Source: Centroberyx gerrardi (lineage: Eukaryota > Chordata > Actinopteri > Beryciformes > Berycidae). Taken from it: DNA of 64,000 nt. The notes under the pieces were generated by a model, which worked only from the letters and a program-made list of their open reading frames with translations, was not told the DNA's origin and searched no databases. Within the stretch, counting starts at the first letter, position 1. Each line of letters begins with the position of its first letter. Location: positions 22,766,480 to 22,830,479 of the forward strand of contig NC_136010.1 in assembly GCF_048128805.1 (NCBI RefSeq), read 5' to 3'. The translations under genes and the position numbers were made by a program. This document shows, in pieces, positions 50,701 to 60,860 of the stretch.

Positions 50701-51467
50701 TGAGGGAATGGAGGGAGATGCAAGGGCAACTTCATATCCTTTTAATTATCCTATATTCAGTGAATGAGTTGTAAACATAATGTAGCAATAGTTGTCATTA
50801 TTAGGCTAACTCAAGACAAACTCTAGTTGTCATTATTAGGCTAACTCAGCTGGTGCAGTGATACAAAGTGGCAATGTCCAACAACTTAAGTTGCACCCTA
50901 TGTTGTCCCATTTAGCTGCTAGCAACAGTTACATCTGTTTTCTCTTGTGTTCGCATGTTATTCCCACAAACTTCTTCCACCAAAATACATTTCTAAAAAT
51001 ATATACTACTGTGAAGGACGGTATCGAAAAGTGTTAACCATTTCTCAAAGTCGAAATGTGACTGACGTTAGTGTTCCATGGTGAATTGTGTATATGCCGA
51101 ATTAAAATGTGGGTCCTAACAATTAAAAAAAAACGTCTTGATGTCTTGACGTCTTATTTTATGCGGTAAGTACCTTTACCGATAGGAAAGGCCACATTTT
51201 TGAATGAAGTTCGACGTGAAGTTCTCTCCATACAAGAGAAAACGTTATCGCAGCTAACCTAAAGTAACATTGGCAAGCTGGTGCGTGCAACCAGAATATC
51301 AAAGTTACAGTTCCAAACAGTTAATTACCCATGCAAGGGCAGTACAAAACGTAGCCATTCTCGTCCCATGTCAGGTCCTCGGCAAAAGTCCGACAAGTTT
51401 GGAGCATAAGTGCTGAAAGTAAACATGCGAGGGTGAGAGCAGGGAAAGCTTGTTGATTCGCCGCCAT
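47582..51467 (-). CDS. pofut1: POFUT1, GDP-fucose protein O-fucosyltransferase 1
   Basis: Seven minus-strand exons (51467-51329, 50609-50488, 50231-50049, 49630-49518, 49187-48995, 48460-48218, 47776-47582) give 395 codons plus stop; the human protein is 388 aa from memory. Residues 1-28 look like a signal peptide. [16 protein letters not shown] at about 43-58 begins the GT-B fold. HLRIGIDW at 243-250 carries the catalytic-type Arg (R245; human R240). ATDSES and [19 protein letters not shown] in the C-terminal part belong to the GDP-fucose side. An NRT glycosylation sequon follows LAFAKML. The enzyme adds O-fucose to Ser/Thr of properly folded EGF repeats (C2-x4-S/T-C3) in the ER, notably on Notch. 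The C-terminus is RVEL, an odd variant of the KDEL-like ER signal (RDEF in human). Confidence 0.97.
47777..48217 (-). other. pofut1 intron 6, nothing recognised
   Basis: 441 bases without exon or clear repeat. Confidence 0.5.
48218..48460 (-). CDS. pofut1: pofut1 coding exon 6
   Basis: Encodes [20 protein letters not shown], then [20 protein letters not shown] and GK. 81 whole codons. Confidence 0.95.
48461..48994 (-). other. pofut1 intron 5 with shared repeat phrase
   Basis: 48530-48565 (ACAGATTCTGTGCAGTCCTA CGGCACATCATGG) resembles 28293-28330, suggesting a dispersed repeat. The rest is AT-rich. Confidence 0.45.
48995..49187 (-). CDS. pofut1: pofut1 coding exon 5: catalytic Arg
   Basis: Encodes [20 protein letters not shown] through [13 protein letters not shown]. 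The acceptor is ATAG (minus-strand TAATAG). The donor is TGG|gtgaga. Confidence 0.94.
49188..49517 (-). other. pofut1 intron 4, nothing recognised
   Basis: 330 bases of AT-rich sequence. Confidence 0.45.
49518..49630 (-). CDS. pofut1: pofut1 coding exon 4
   Basis: Encodes [20 protein letters not shown] through YHQPQWMK. The acceptor is TTTCAG and the donor GAA|gtgagt. Confidence 0.94.
49631..50048 (-). other. pofut1 intron 3, nothing recognised
   Basis: 418 bases with no exon or repeat that I recognise. Confidence 0.45.
50049..50231 (-). CDS. pofut1: pofut1 coding exon 3
   Basis: Encodes [20 protein letters not shown] through KKSCPMK. 61 whole codons. The donor is AAG|gtgaga. Confidence 0.95.
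50237..50300 (-). mobile_element. LINE-tail-like fragment in pofut1 intron 2
   Basis: AGAATAGAATAGACCTTTAT TGTCC with a short TAGAA repeat resembles the reversed 3' end of fish LINE copies. It starts five bases beyond the acceptor of exon 3. Confidence 0.4.
50488..50609 (-). CDS. pofut1: pofut1 coding exon 2
   Basis: Encodes [20 protein letters not shown] through HHTPPYTN. The acceptor is TTTCAG and the donor AAT|gtaagt. Confidence 0.95.
50610..51328 (-). other. pofut1 intron 1, nothing recognised
   Basis: About 720 bases. A local 30-base phrase TAGTTGTCATTATTAGGCTA ACTCA is duplicated in tandem (50787-50814 and 50823-50849). Confidence 0.5.
51329..51467 (-). CDS. pofut1: pofut1 coding exon 1: signal peptide
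   Basis: Encodes [20 protein letters not shown], then [12 protein letters not shown]. The ATG sits in CACAATGGCGGCG. The donor is ATGG|gtaatt. No open frame longer than the exon marks it; the joining phase and [12 protein letters not shown] fix it. Confidence 0.94.
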
Positions 51468-51483
51468 TGTGATTCATTCAATA

Positions 51484-51499
51484 TCCCAACATGCATTGC
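51484..51499 (+). promoter_or_regulatory. ZNF143/Staf-type site at the pofut1 promoter
   Basis: TCCCAACATGCATTGC matches the remembered Staf binding consensus CCCA-N2-ATGCA-YY-GC and lies 17 bases upstream of the pofut1 ATG on the opposite strand. In human, PLAGL2 and POFUT1 share a head-to-head promoter, so a bidirectional function is possible. Confidence 0.6.
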
Positions 51500-51698
51500 T
51501 CGCGTCAGTTTGGGTTAACCAGTGAGTTGCTGCGCTGAGAAGAGTTGGATAGACCTACAAGTCTAAAGGAGTCCAAATTTAACTAAATAACAGCAAGAAA
51601 TATAGGAAATATTTACTGAAACCATGTCCGGGCGTGTCCACGTGTTTTTCTCTCTGTATAGGTTCACGAATCGAAAAGGAATACAAGCTTTCAAATGC

Positions 51699-52285
51699 TA
51701 CCCTAACGAAAAAGGACTGTGGTAATCCTATAATACATTTTATAAGGATAGGCTACTATACAAATATCACAGCAAAACTCGAAACCCTTCCAGGACTTTT
51801 ATGAATATGGCATATTTTTAACAATTTTATAGCAATGCCATAGAGATTCTAAAAATGCCATAAAGTACAGTAAAGTCACTATAAACTATGTTGAGTACTG
51901 CAGACACACTATAAATCCCTATAGGAATATTATGGGAATAATATACAGATTTTCGTTAGGGTGGATAAAATCTGAATAAGACAATAATATAATAAGTATG
52001 CCATGTCATAACCATAATGTTATAGTGATACCATAGGAGATAAAAAAACAAAACAAAACTACAAGGTCACTAAACTCACTATTGAGCACCACAGACACAC
52101 TAAAAATCACTGTAGTTAAATTATACTGTAGAACACTGTAGAAATATATAATAATACCATAGGAGATGGTAAAAATCGAATTCAATAACTACAGTATGGT
52201 CACTATAAACTCACTATTGATTATCAGACACACTATAAACTCTTAGGACCATTATAGGAGTACTACTGTGATTTTTCATCAGGGT
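51699..52285. mobile_element. MITE-like repeat cluster with CCACCCTAACGAAAA ends
   Basis: CTACCCTAACGAAAAA at 51699-51714 and TTTTCGTTAGGGTGG at about 51950-51964 are inverted. Inside and just beyond, a unit containing GGTCACTATAAACTCACTAT T and CAGACACACTATAAA recurs three times (about 51883, 52066, 52198). A third end-like TTTTCATCAGGGTGG lies at about 52272. A reversed copy lies at 61870-62040. Confidence 0.6.
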
Positions 52286-52528
52286 GGATAAAATATGAAA
52301 AGTTTAATCCAAAATAAGACATAAACCGTTGACACATGTTCTCACAAAATGACTCCCAGCTACACTCTATTACTCAAGTCATTAGCCTTCTTAAAACTCT
52401 TGAAACATCTGAGAGCATGTGATCATCTGTGTCACTGAAATCATGAACAATCAACATCATAAGAATTCTTAATCCTATAACTATTCATCTTATAGCTATT
52501 AATCACTGCATGTGTGAATGGGTGAGAG

Positions 52529-52566
52529 AGTGAGTGAGTGAGTGAGTGAGTGAGTGAGTGAGAGAG
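52529..52566 (+). repeat. (GAGT)n tetranucleotide repeat
   Basis: About nine units of GTGA with GAGA edges. Confidence 0.9.
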
Positions 52567-53244
52567 CGAGGGAGGGAGGAATGATAGAGGAATGATAGAT
52601 ACATACTTCCTGGCACAGAGGTGACTCATGTTCCTGGCAATGCTAATTCTGCATAGATCCACTTTCATAAAAGTAGACTTGATTGCTCAAAGCTCTGTGC
52701 CTACAAAGGTTAAGGTCAATCAGAAATTGGTTGAAATGAATGATTGGAAATTGTTTATAGGCATAACATTTGCTTGAACCTTTGCACTAATTCACAGGCT
52801 TTGAAAGTGAATAGTGATGGATGTTCGAACATATTGCTCACATGTTTAGAGTTTGGAAGAAAGTCATGGCTTTTACAGTGAACAAAAACACAATCTATGA
52901 ATTCATCAAACTATCTCATTGTTTGCCTAATCTCTTCCGACTGCTCCTGCAGATAGATACACAAAGTGGTCAGATAAAGTTCACGATGCAAACAAAAATT
53001 GCATTATAGATCTTCCTGCTTCGCCGTGGATTCCCCAGAAATCAGATGGAGCCAATCAGTGCTATGTCCAATGATAAAGACCCAGATGAAACAGGGAGCA
53101 GAGTTTCCAGATCTCTGTCATTAGGTCCTTCATTAGAAGCTCACATGTGTGCTCAACATGCCCAAACCCACTGTACTCGGTTGGCATGGCAACATGTGGC
53201 CTGGGTGCGGTCGCAAACCTTTATTTCTTTAATTTAAATCTGTG

Positions 53245-53246
<2 letters not shown>

Positions 53247-53280
<34 letters not shown>
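53247..53280 (+). repeat. (CT)n microsatellite
   Basis: A CT run of about 34 bases. Confidence 0.9.
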
Positions 53281-53281
<1 letters not shown>

Positions 53282-53949
53282 CCTTTCCCCTCTTTCTGTT
53301 TCAAATAACACGTCAAAGAAGCACATGCCAGCCTTGTTTGACTGAATTGAGTGATAATTGCTTAAATATGTCACATTAAAGAGATCATTATCTACTGTCA
53401 AGAGGGTATGACAACTGATAAAATGTGCATGCAATTTGTTGTATATTATTACTCCAAGAAATGTATGCATTTTGTTGGCATCTGTTGCCAGTGGATTAAA
53501 TAAAATGACCCAAAAAATAACAGTTGTGGTCCAAAACACAAAAAAAAGAGGTATATGGGCTGTGGAAATGCAATGTAAAGTTTCCATTTTCTGTATTTAA
53601 ATCAAAATCCACCACTTATTTTGCAAGTTCCTCAGTGACACTGATTATACGAGCTCGAGGAGTCTGAGAAGTTCGCTATTCTGGCTCTTTGCTTTGAGGG
53701 AAACGTCTCTAATCCGTCCACACATCCTCCAGCTCAGCCAACCCCATCTAACGTATTCTCTCTTTCTATTCAATCATTCTCGTTTTTCTTTTCTCTGATG
53801 CTCGACAGCTGGCTGCTCTTTCCCTCTTTTCCTGTGTCGTTCTGTGTGTCTGCTCCTCCCCCACGCCTTGAACACACACTGTTTTTCATTGTTGGAGATG
53901 ACAGCGACGATAACAATGCAAAGAGCCGCAAACTCACAGCCCCGAGTAT

Positions 53950-53960
53950 GAGAGAGAGAG

Positions 53961-53995
<35 letters not shown>
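53950..53995 (+). repeat. (GA)n microsatellite
   Basis: A GA run with one GC interruption. Confidence 0.9.
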
Positions 53996-53998
<3 letters not shown>

Positions 53999-56476
53999 CC
54001 TTCAGGTGAACCGCTCGCATGGATCAACAGCCGAGTGACTTGAAATGTGAAAGTGTATATGCCTCACTTTTTCTCAATAAACTCCCTCCAATATTTTATG
54101 TTCAGATAAGGAGCAACTTAGTAACTTAATTCAGATAAGGAGAGACTTAGTAATGGCAGTAAGTAATGTCATTAACCTTCATTAAAGCAGGAGCGGTTGT
54201 TGTTAAAGAGTGGGACAGGACTGTACATGTTCCTGTACGTCTCTGACTCAGTGTCCTATGCTCTAACTAGCTTTCTCATTTCCTTTTTTTCTCCATGATG
54301 GATCTATAAGTTCTCTGAAGACACAGCACTACTTAAAGGAGGGGGAGAGCTTGATGTTGGAGGATCATTTAACGTCTATGTACGTTCCCCCGCTTGTTTC
54401 TCTCTCTCTCTCTCTACCTTTGTCTCTTTCCAGCTCTCTGCCGATGCGTAATAGCAGACCTGAAACACTCTGCTTGTGGCCTTTCAGAGGAGGGAAGTAA
54501 GGCAGTCGACCTCAAACATCCCGCCTCCTGTTGACCTTTCACTGTTGTTACTGACAGCCTTGCTTTCAATTCAGCTGGAGGCTGTGTCTAGTGCCTGTGA
54601 GGTGTGATTTCACATAAGCAGTACATACATTTACCAACAGACAAGCAGGGATATAGTTTAGTAAACCTGCCTTAACTCAGTTTACCCACCTTTTTATTTG
54701 TGGAATACACTTCATCCACCTTTTAAGGCTGACATAAATCGCTGACATATACTCATAGCCTATATCATAGTATGTAATATTAGACTGATGTAAGTTATAT
54801 GAAGATAGGGTCTTTTAAGGTAAAAATATAAATGAATGCTTCTCTGAAAATATAATTATTTTGTATGCATTGGTGGCTGTTTGCCTTACGATGATCACTA
54901 AAAGGAGGTGATGGTTTACTCACTTTTTTATTTACTACCACTTCACTGGAAACAAGCACAAGTAAAACAGATACCAAAACTCCATTTGGCTCTAAACAAA
55001 ACTGAAACTCCACCAAAATGATGTTCCCAACGCGCCTATGTTGATGTTCAGCCAGGATCCCCCCTTGGCAGCGGCAGGACTTGGTGACGTGGATGTGTGT
55101 GTAGCCGGACGGGCAACTCCAGGTTCCACCCATCCACCTTATCAAGCCGCCGCAGGCCGCTGGTGCCGACTGTCTGTGACCTGATACCCCCACCTCTTCC
55201 AAAAAAGCCCAGTCCCAGCTGAGATAGAGCTCTCTACCTCTGACTCTGCTCTACCCAGGCGTTATCACACAGCAGACGCTCCCAGTTACGTCATGACTGC
55301 AGCCGCAGGATGGGATTACAAGCTATCATTCAATGCAACTTTAAACTTTTTTTTACATCATCTTAAGCGCTATTGGCATGCTGTCTCACTTTTGAGTTTT
55401 GGGCAATATTCCAGTTTGATTCCAATGGTGTAAGAGGTGCATTTTAAACTATGTTAATGCTTCCCTTTAATCCTCACCTATTTGCATGTTAGCTGTTGTT
55501 GTGATTCCCTAACATGGCACCATTGTTCTGTAGGAAACCAGTGATTAAATTACACCCAAATAACCTGGCTAAACTTGGGGTTCTTAAGCCTTTTCAGCAG
55601 GACCCAAACTGAATAAATTTAGTCTCGCCCTGGGAGCCAGGCTCATTAAAACATACTAGCCCTCTTGATATGTGGGTGCTGACCGAGAAACAGGCACACA
55701 TCCCATTTTTACTCCCGAAACTATAATTAAAGAAACGCTGGCCCGAAACAAAACCATAGAGAAAATCTCCCATCAGTGTAGCGCGGGGCAAAATGCAACA
55801 GGCAGGCGTGGGTGCCAAAGCCGAGCCTGTGTGCTGGACGGGACGGGTGATGTCTCTCTTTGTGTCCCGGCGGTTTCTCCGGCCTTCCTAAGCTGTTTAT
55901 CACCCGTCTCCGCTAATGTAAACCGCCCATCTGTTTTAAACAAAACACATAAAAAAAACACATAGTCATTTCCCACCGCTCTGGCACCGTGGACCCTGAA
56001 AGAAGGGATTGCTGGGTATTCTGGTGGAGAGGAAATACACTCCAGATGTGAACAAATTGTCCCCTTTACTAATTGCCATTGTGTTCACCGATGCTGCTTT
56101 TGGATCTCTTGGGTTTGTGTAGATGGGGTGGCCGAGGATGGAAGTGCTCGCCAGACTCTGATGAGTGTGTTTGCCTCTGTGTGTGTGTGTGTGTGTTTGC
56201 GTGCAGGCCTGTGTGTACACGTGTGTGTTTATAGGGCCGGTGGTGTTAAAACGAGAGCTCCGAAGCAGAGGGGCGCAAAAAAGAAAAGAGGTAAATTGGG
56301 ATGACACTGCAGGAACTGTTGGAGATTCGACTACCGTTATACCCAACCGCCGTAAACAGACGCAGATGTTTCTGCTCAATGCCTGATGAAGGCTTTATTT
56401 AAGGGAGCCCATCGCTTTCTTCTCTCCTGTCATCATTCCGTCTGAAATGCTGGCTTCCTCGCCCCCTACAGTACAT

Positions 56477-56494
56477 CTAATCAGGACTGATTAG
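56477..56494. promoter_or_regulatory. Palindromic homeodomain-type site
   Basis: CTAATCAG-GA-CTGATTAG is a perfect inverted repeat with a two-base spacer. It presents two TAATC half-sites, in a CNE-like context. Confidence 0.4.
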
Positions 56495-56608
56495 GTGTGT
56501 GGTAGCCAGAGACATGCAGGAGGGAGTGGCCCGGCTTGGAATCAGCCTCTGCTGTTGTGCTTTGCTTGCAGGGTGGTTTATGGATGTGAGGGGTTTCTTA
56601 GATGTTGC

Positions 56609-56610
<2 letters not shown>

Positions 56611-56648
<38 letters not shown>

Positions 56649-56674
56649 GGGAGAGAGAGAGAGAGAGAGAGAGA
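56611..56674 (+). repeat. (GA)n microsatellite
   Basis: A GA run with three GG interruptions. Confidence 0.9.
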
Positions 56675-56999
56675 AGGACAGAGAGGGATCAGGGTGAGGA
56701 GGAGAGGAAGTGGGTGCCACAGCATGATGTGGCGTTTCATGAGATAGTTAAAAATCACTCCGCAGCTCTAAATAACAGACCACCACTCAACTGCAATCAA
56801 CCTGAATGCGGCCCCAACCACATCGTAATCCAAATAAACAAACAATGCCATAATGAAAGAAGTCTCCCTATTTATGCTGGGAAATCTCTTTACCTCATCC
56901 ATCTTCACCCTTCTGTTACTCTATCATTTATTCTTGTCCACTTTGTATTTGGTCTACAGCATCCTCAGATGAGAAATTGCATGGGGAAGTAGCACAAAC

Positions 57000-59434
57000 A
57001 GTTTGACTTAGGGGGGGAATGTGCATCAAACTACATTAATGGGTTAAAGAGTTGATATTGCCTATTAGAACTCATGCAAACATCCCATTTTTACGTGCTT
57101 AACACAACACTATAGCCATTCTGATCACCAAAATATAACATTCATATATCTAGTAATAACACTGTAACATTACAACACCGGTTTGTATTAACAAGCTGCA
57201 GTCAAACCTTGCTTTGTCACACTGAGTGGATTGACCTGAGTAGGTTCTGTTTTCATATTAGCAGTCATTTTATTATTGGACTAATATAAAAGCTTAGCTG
57301 CAGCCCCACTATGTGATATGTAACAGACATATCCATTACCTCCTGTACCACATTCCCACTCCCTGTCCCAAATGGCTTCATTGAAGCGTGTCAGACAGCT
57401 GCCTTCTCTTTCTTTTCACATTCTCTAAGTTTGTTCATTTATTGTGAGCTGATTAATCACATCGCCTTTTTATATAAGATTAGAATAGTTGGAAATTGTT
57501 CATTTGCTTGTCTTTACAGCCAGTTTATGATATCACAGTATTATTGGTGGGAAGAGTTCAACTATGTTCACTTTTGAAAAACATAAAGAGTAGGATTATT
57601 AGAATAGGATTATAAAAAAGATTAAAAGTTGACAAATAAGTTGGTTCTATTGTCTAATTATTTAAAAAGATAAACAGTAGGCCTCATTCTTTTACAAGAT
57701 GCAATCAAAATGAATGCAACAATCTAAACACATATATGAGAGTTTTTCATGTTTTAGAATATTTTCCATGAATATATAAAGTCTAATAATCTTTTTTATG
57801 TTGAGTGGATAGAGGATATTTAATGAGATGTATGTGTTTTTAAATGGCATCTTACTAAAAAATCATTTTAAAAACATTAGCACTAGGTAAAAAACTAGGT
57901 AGCCCAAACTTTCAAGTCAGTCCAAATATTTCTGAATCAATTGTCTTAATAATAAAAAGATTTAAAAACTTGATATAGGCTATAACTTTAATTAAGATTT
58001 TCCTTAAGAGTTACTATATAGATACTATAGAGAGATACTATATATAAAAATATGAAAGCTCAAAACTAATTTTGCTGAATAAGACAGTACTTTTAATGAG
58101 CAACATTTTTTATGAAAATATTTGAAAACAAACAATTAATCTTGTGAGAAAACAGCCTAAATTACCCAATTTTCTGTGTGTTCAGTGCTAAATTATTATT
58201 ATGATGATTATTTCCACAAGGGTTGCTTTCAAAAATAAATCTCTAGGCTACTTTAAGAAAGAAATAATTACTTGGCTTTTAAAAATGCAATTCATAGATC
58301 AAAAGTTTAAACATTGCCCTTGTCTTAACATTAACTTACTATGACAATATATGGCCTACATGATTTTTTATAACAGCTTCAACACTGCAGCAAACTCAAA
58401 AGTCTCCTCATTTCTTTTGGATACTCTTATTTTTCCCAATTATGTTGGAGTTAACAGGACTGCGACTCCACTTTCCTCTTCAGATAAAAACAAAAGTCCG
58501 ACCATTGGGGGTTCAAAATAATACCTGTGGATTTAAGTCCCAAGTGAAAGCTCTCCTCACACTGCATCTGCATTTTCACACACCATTCTTCACATCAAGC
58601 CTCTCTATCATTTCCACAGGCAGACTTATCAGTTCACAACACTGCAGCAACAGGTAAGCCTATTGTGGTTTGGAGGCATTTCCCCCTCAACAACAGGCGT
58701 TTTCTCCCCCCGCTCCTCTGTATTGAACACGCCGATAGGCTTTTGCTGCCTTCACGCGCTGTCGGAAATGTCGTAATCACGAGTTGAGCGCATATGAACG
58801 ACCCAACAAAGTGGTAAATACGACTGGGAAAGTTATAGTTTTATATTATATCAGAGTTCCCGCGATATTTAGGAGTCAGAGAGTATGTCAACCGCGAGAA
58901 CAATTGATTAAATATGATGTACAGCCAACAACATTTGGCTAATAAATTAATTGAAACATGAAATACACATCTGAGACGCATTTTCCCTGCTGCATCCTGC
59001 CGCTGCAGCATCAAGTGTCGCTTGATTTCTAAAATTATTATTATGATTATCAGTATTATTATTTCCCACCAAAAGCACTCGAACGCACCGAAAAATCGTA
59101 TTTACGCCTTGTAATATTCGGAAGTAGGAGCTGACGAGCGGCACCTGAAGGCAGCATTATTGAAGACTCTTGCTCCCCCACCCCCCATCACTCTCTCTGT
59201 GACTCTCTGCACAAACACATTCACCCCGCGGGGCTGGTGGGGTGGCTGGACGGGGAGGAGGGTTGGGGGTTGGGGTGATGAGGAAACGAGTTGATGTGCC
59301 CTGGAAGTAATTCTTTCACCCCCCCACCCCCACCATAAAAAAAAAAAAAAAAAAAACACAAGGTGGTGAAACGGGACCACCACCGGGAGCCTTAACACGT
59401 GGGGGGACCCGGGGTGACCGTCCACATTCCTGGG

Positions 59435-59466
<32 letters not shown>

Positions 59467-60540
59467 TCTCATCCTCCTCTCTATTGTCACTTGTTGACGC
59501 TTTTGTAATAATGGCAATAAATAATAATAATCATTTAGAAACTGTGAAATGCATGTCTGAAATCCTTGTTTTATCTTGTGTGATTTATGGTTTGCATGTC
59601 GCCTTGCTGTTGTTTAGACATGAAGGTTTTGAAGCGATTTGTGCTGGGATTTCCCATATCTTCATTTAGAATAATTTATTAGGTCTATTGCTTCAGTCGC
59701 TATTTATCACTTTTTTAAATTAAGAGATTGCCCTGCAGTCTATGTACAGAACTATTAAGAAAACACAATGCTTTAATGTCTGTAAATCTCAGAAAAATCG
59801 GATTATGTAAATCTGCTGTTACAAATGATCACAGAGTTTTGCCTCGCATTTTTTCGATCAAAAAAAGGGGAAAAAAATAGTTGTATTTAAAGTTGGAGAG
59901 ATATCACAGTCATTCAAAAAACAATATGTGCAGTCTTTGATTCTGGTCCTGAGAAGGAGTTTTTCTTGTACAGTTTTATTCAAATCAACAGTTAGATACT
60001 ATCAAAATAATTAGAAGAAATAATAACAATATTTCATTATTATTTTTATATGCTAATAATGTAATCTTACCAAACTAGATCCATTTTCTCTTTCAGCAAA
60101 AGATATGAACACAGGCTATAAACAAGAAAAGCAAATGAAGTTAATCCATTCAAAGTCAACATGAACACAATGATAAGATTTGATTTTTTTTTCTTTTTTT
60201 TTTGGATTCAGATCATTGCATATTTATTAGATGCTAGTTTCTTAAGCCTTGGCTCTAATTAGGCTATTATGAACATTATGACATTATGAAATATTTTCAG
60301 ATGCTACTGTGTTAAGCTTTGACTGTAAACGTAGGCAACATTATGAAATATTTTCACATTTTAGATGCTATTATGTCAAGCCTTGACTCAATTATAGGTA
60401 ACATTATGAATTATTAAAATATAAGATCTTTACTTTTTTATGTTATTTACAGCATATATTTGCAGGAGTGCAGGTGTATGAATTGAATCAATTGCATGTG
60501 GACTGGCTGGAGGCTGGTGAAAAACCAGTAAGCTGTCCCT
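57000..60540. other. AT-rich intergenic region
   Basis: 57,000-58,400 is very AT-rich and featureless. 58,680-59,480 is richer in CpG and has a C-run and a poly(A) run (59337-59356). 59,500-60,480 is AT-rich with a loosely repeated ATTATGAAATATTTTCA phrase (60,276-60,360). No coding exon. Confidence 0.5.
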
Positions 60541-60546
60541 GGTTAG

Positions 60547-60576
<30 letters not shown>
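60547..60576 (+). repeat. Poly(A) run
   Basis: 30 consecutive A just before the CRE-bearing segment. It may be a retroelement tail, but no element body is recognised. Confidence 0.9.
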
Positions 60577-60580
<4 letters not shown>

Positions 60581-60584
60581 GTGA

Positions 60585-60860
60585 AAGTGGCCTGACGTCA
60601 CACTCCCACAATGCTTACCGCCCCATAACTCCGCTGCAGCCTGAGGAGAGCCAGACACACTCTCAGGCCCCGAATATAGAAAAATTATTGAAAAAAAATT
60701 GTAAAAAAATATTAAAACAACAGATCGCGGGGAGAAAAGGCCGGGGAACGGTGTCGTGGGCTCTCCCACGGTGGGTTTGTCGTCCGGTCCGTGATGGAAG
60801 GTTACCGGGGCTCCATGTGAAATTGACTAATGCGGTGCTGGAAACTTTTTGGTGGGTAAA
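60585..60860 (+). promoter_or_regulatory. Candidate promoter/first exon of an undetermined gene
   Basis: TGACGTCA (about 60593-60600) is followed by CTCCCACAATGC, a partial ZNF143-like site. CpG-richer sequence comes next, ending TTTTTG|gtgggt, a plausible plus-strand donor at 60852/60853. A plus-strand gene such as plagl2 would fit human gene order, but no coding exon is in the window. Confidence 0.35.

Larger units (their letters stand above)
52300..55600. other. Intergenic, non-coding; microsatellites and CNE-like stretches
   Basis: Contains (GAGT)n at 52529-52566, (CT)n at 53247-53280 and (GA)n at 53950-53995. A non-repetitive stretch at 53030-53220 and a GC-rich one at 55,030-55,200 stand out. 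No exon can be confirmed. Confidence 0.5.
55600..57000. other. Intergenic, CNE-like sequence and (GA)n
   Basis: 55,600-55,930 and 56,385-56,500 are non-repetitive and contain ATTA/TAAT cores. A (TG)n run lies at 56,177-56,200 and a (GA)n run at 56,611-56,674. No coding exon. Confidence 0.45.

Noticed and set aside
54795-55202. Full 135-residue minus-strand frame as a gene
   Set aside because: Only the upstream 60 residues look unusual (reported as a finding). The rest is AT-rich with no support.
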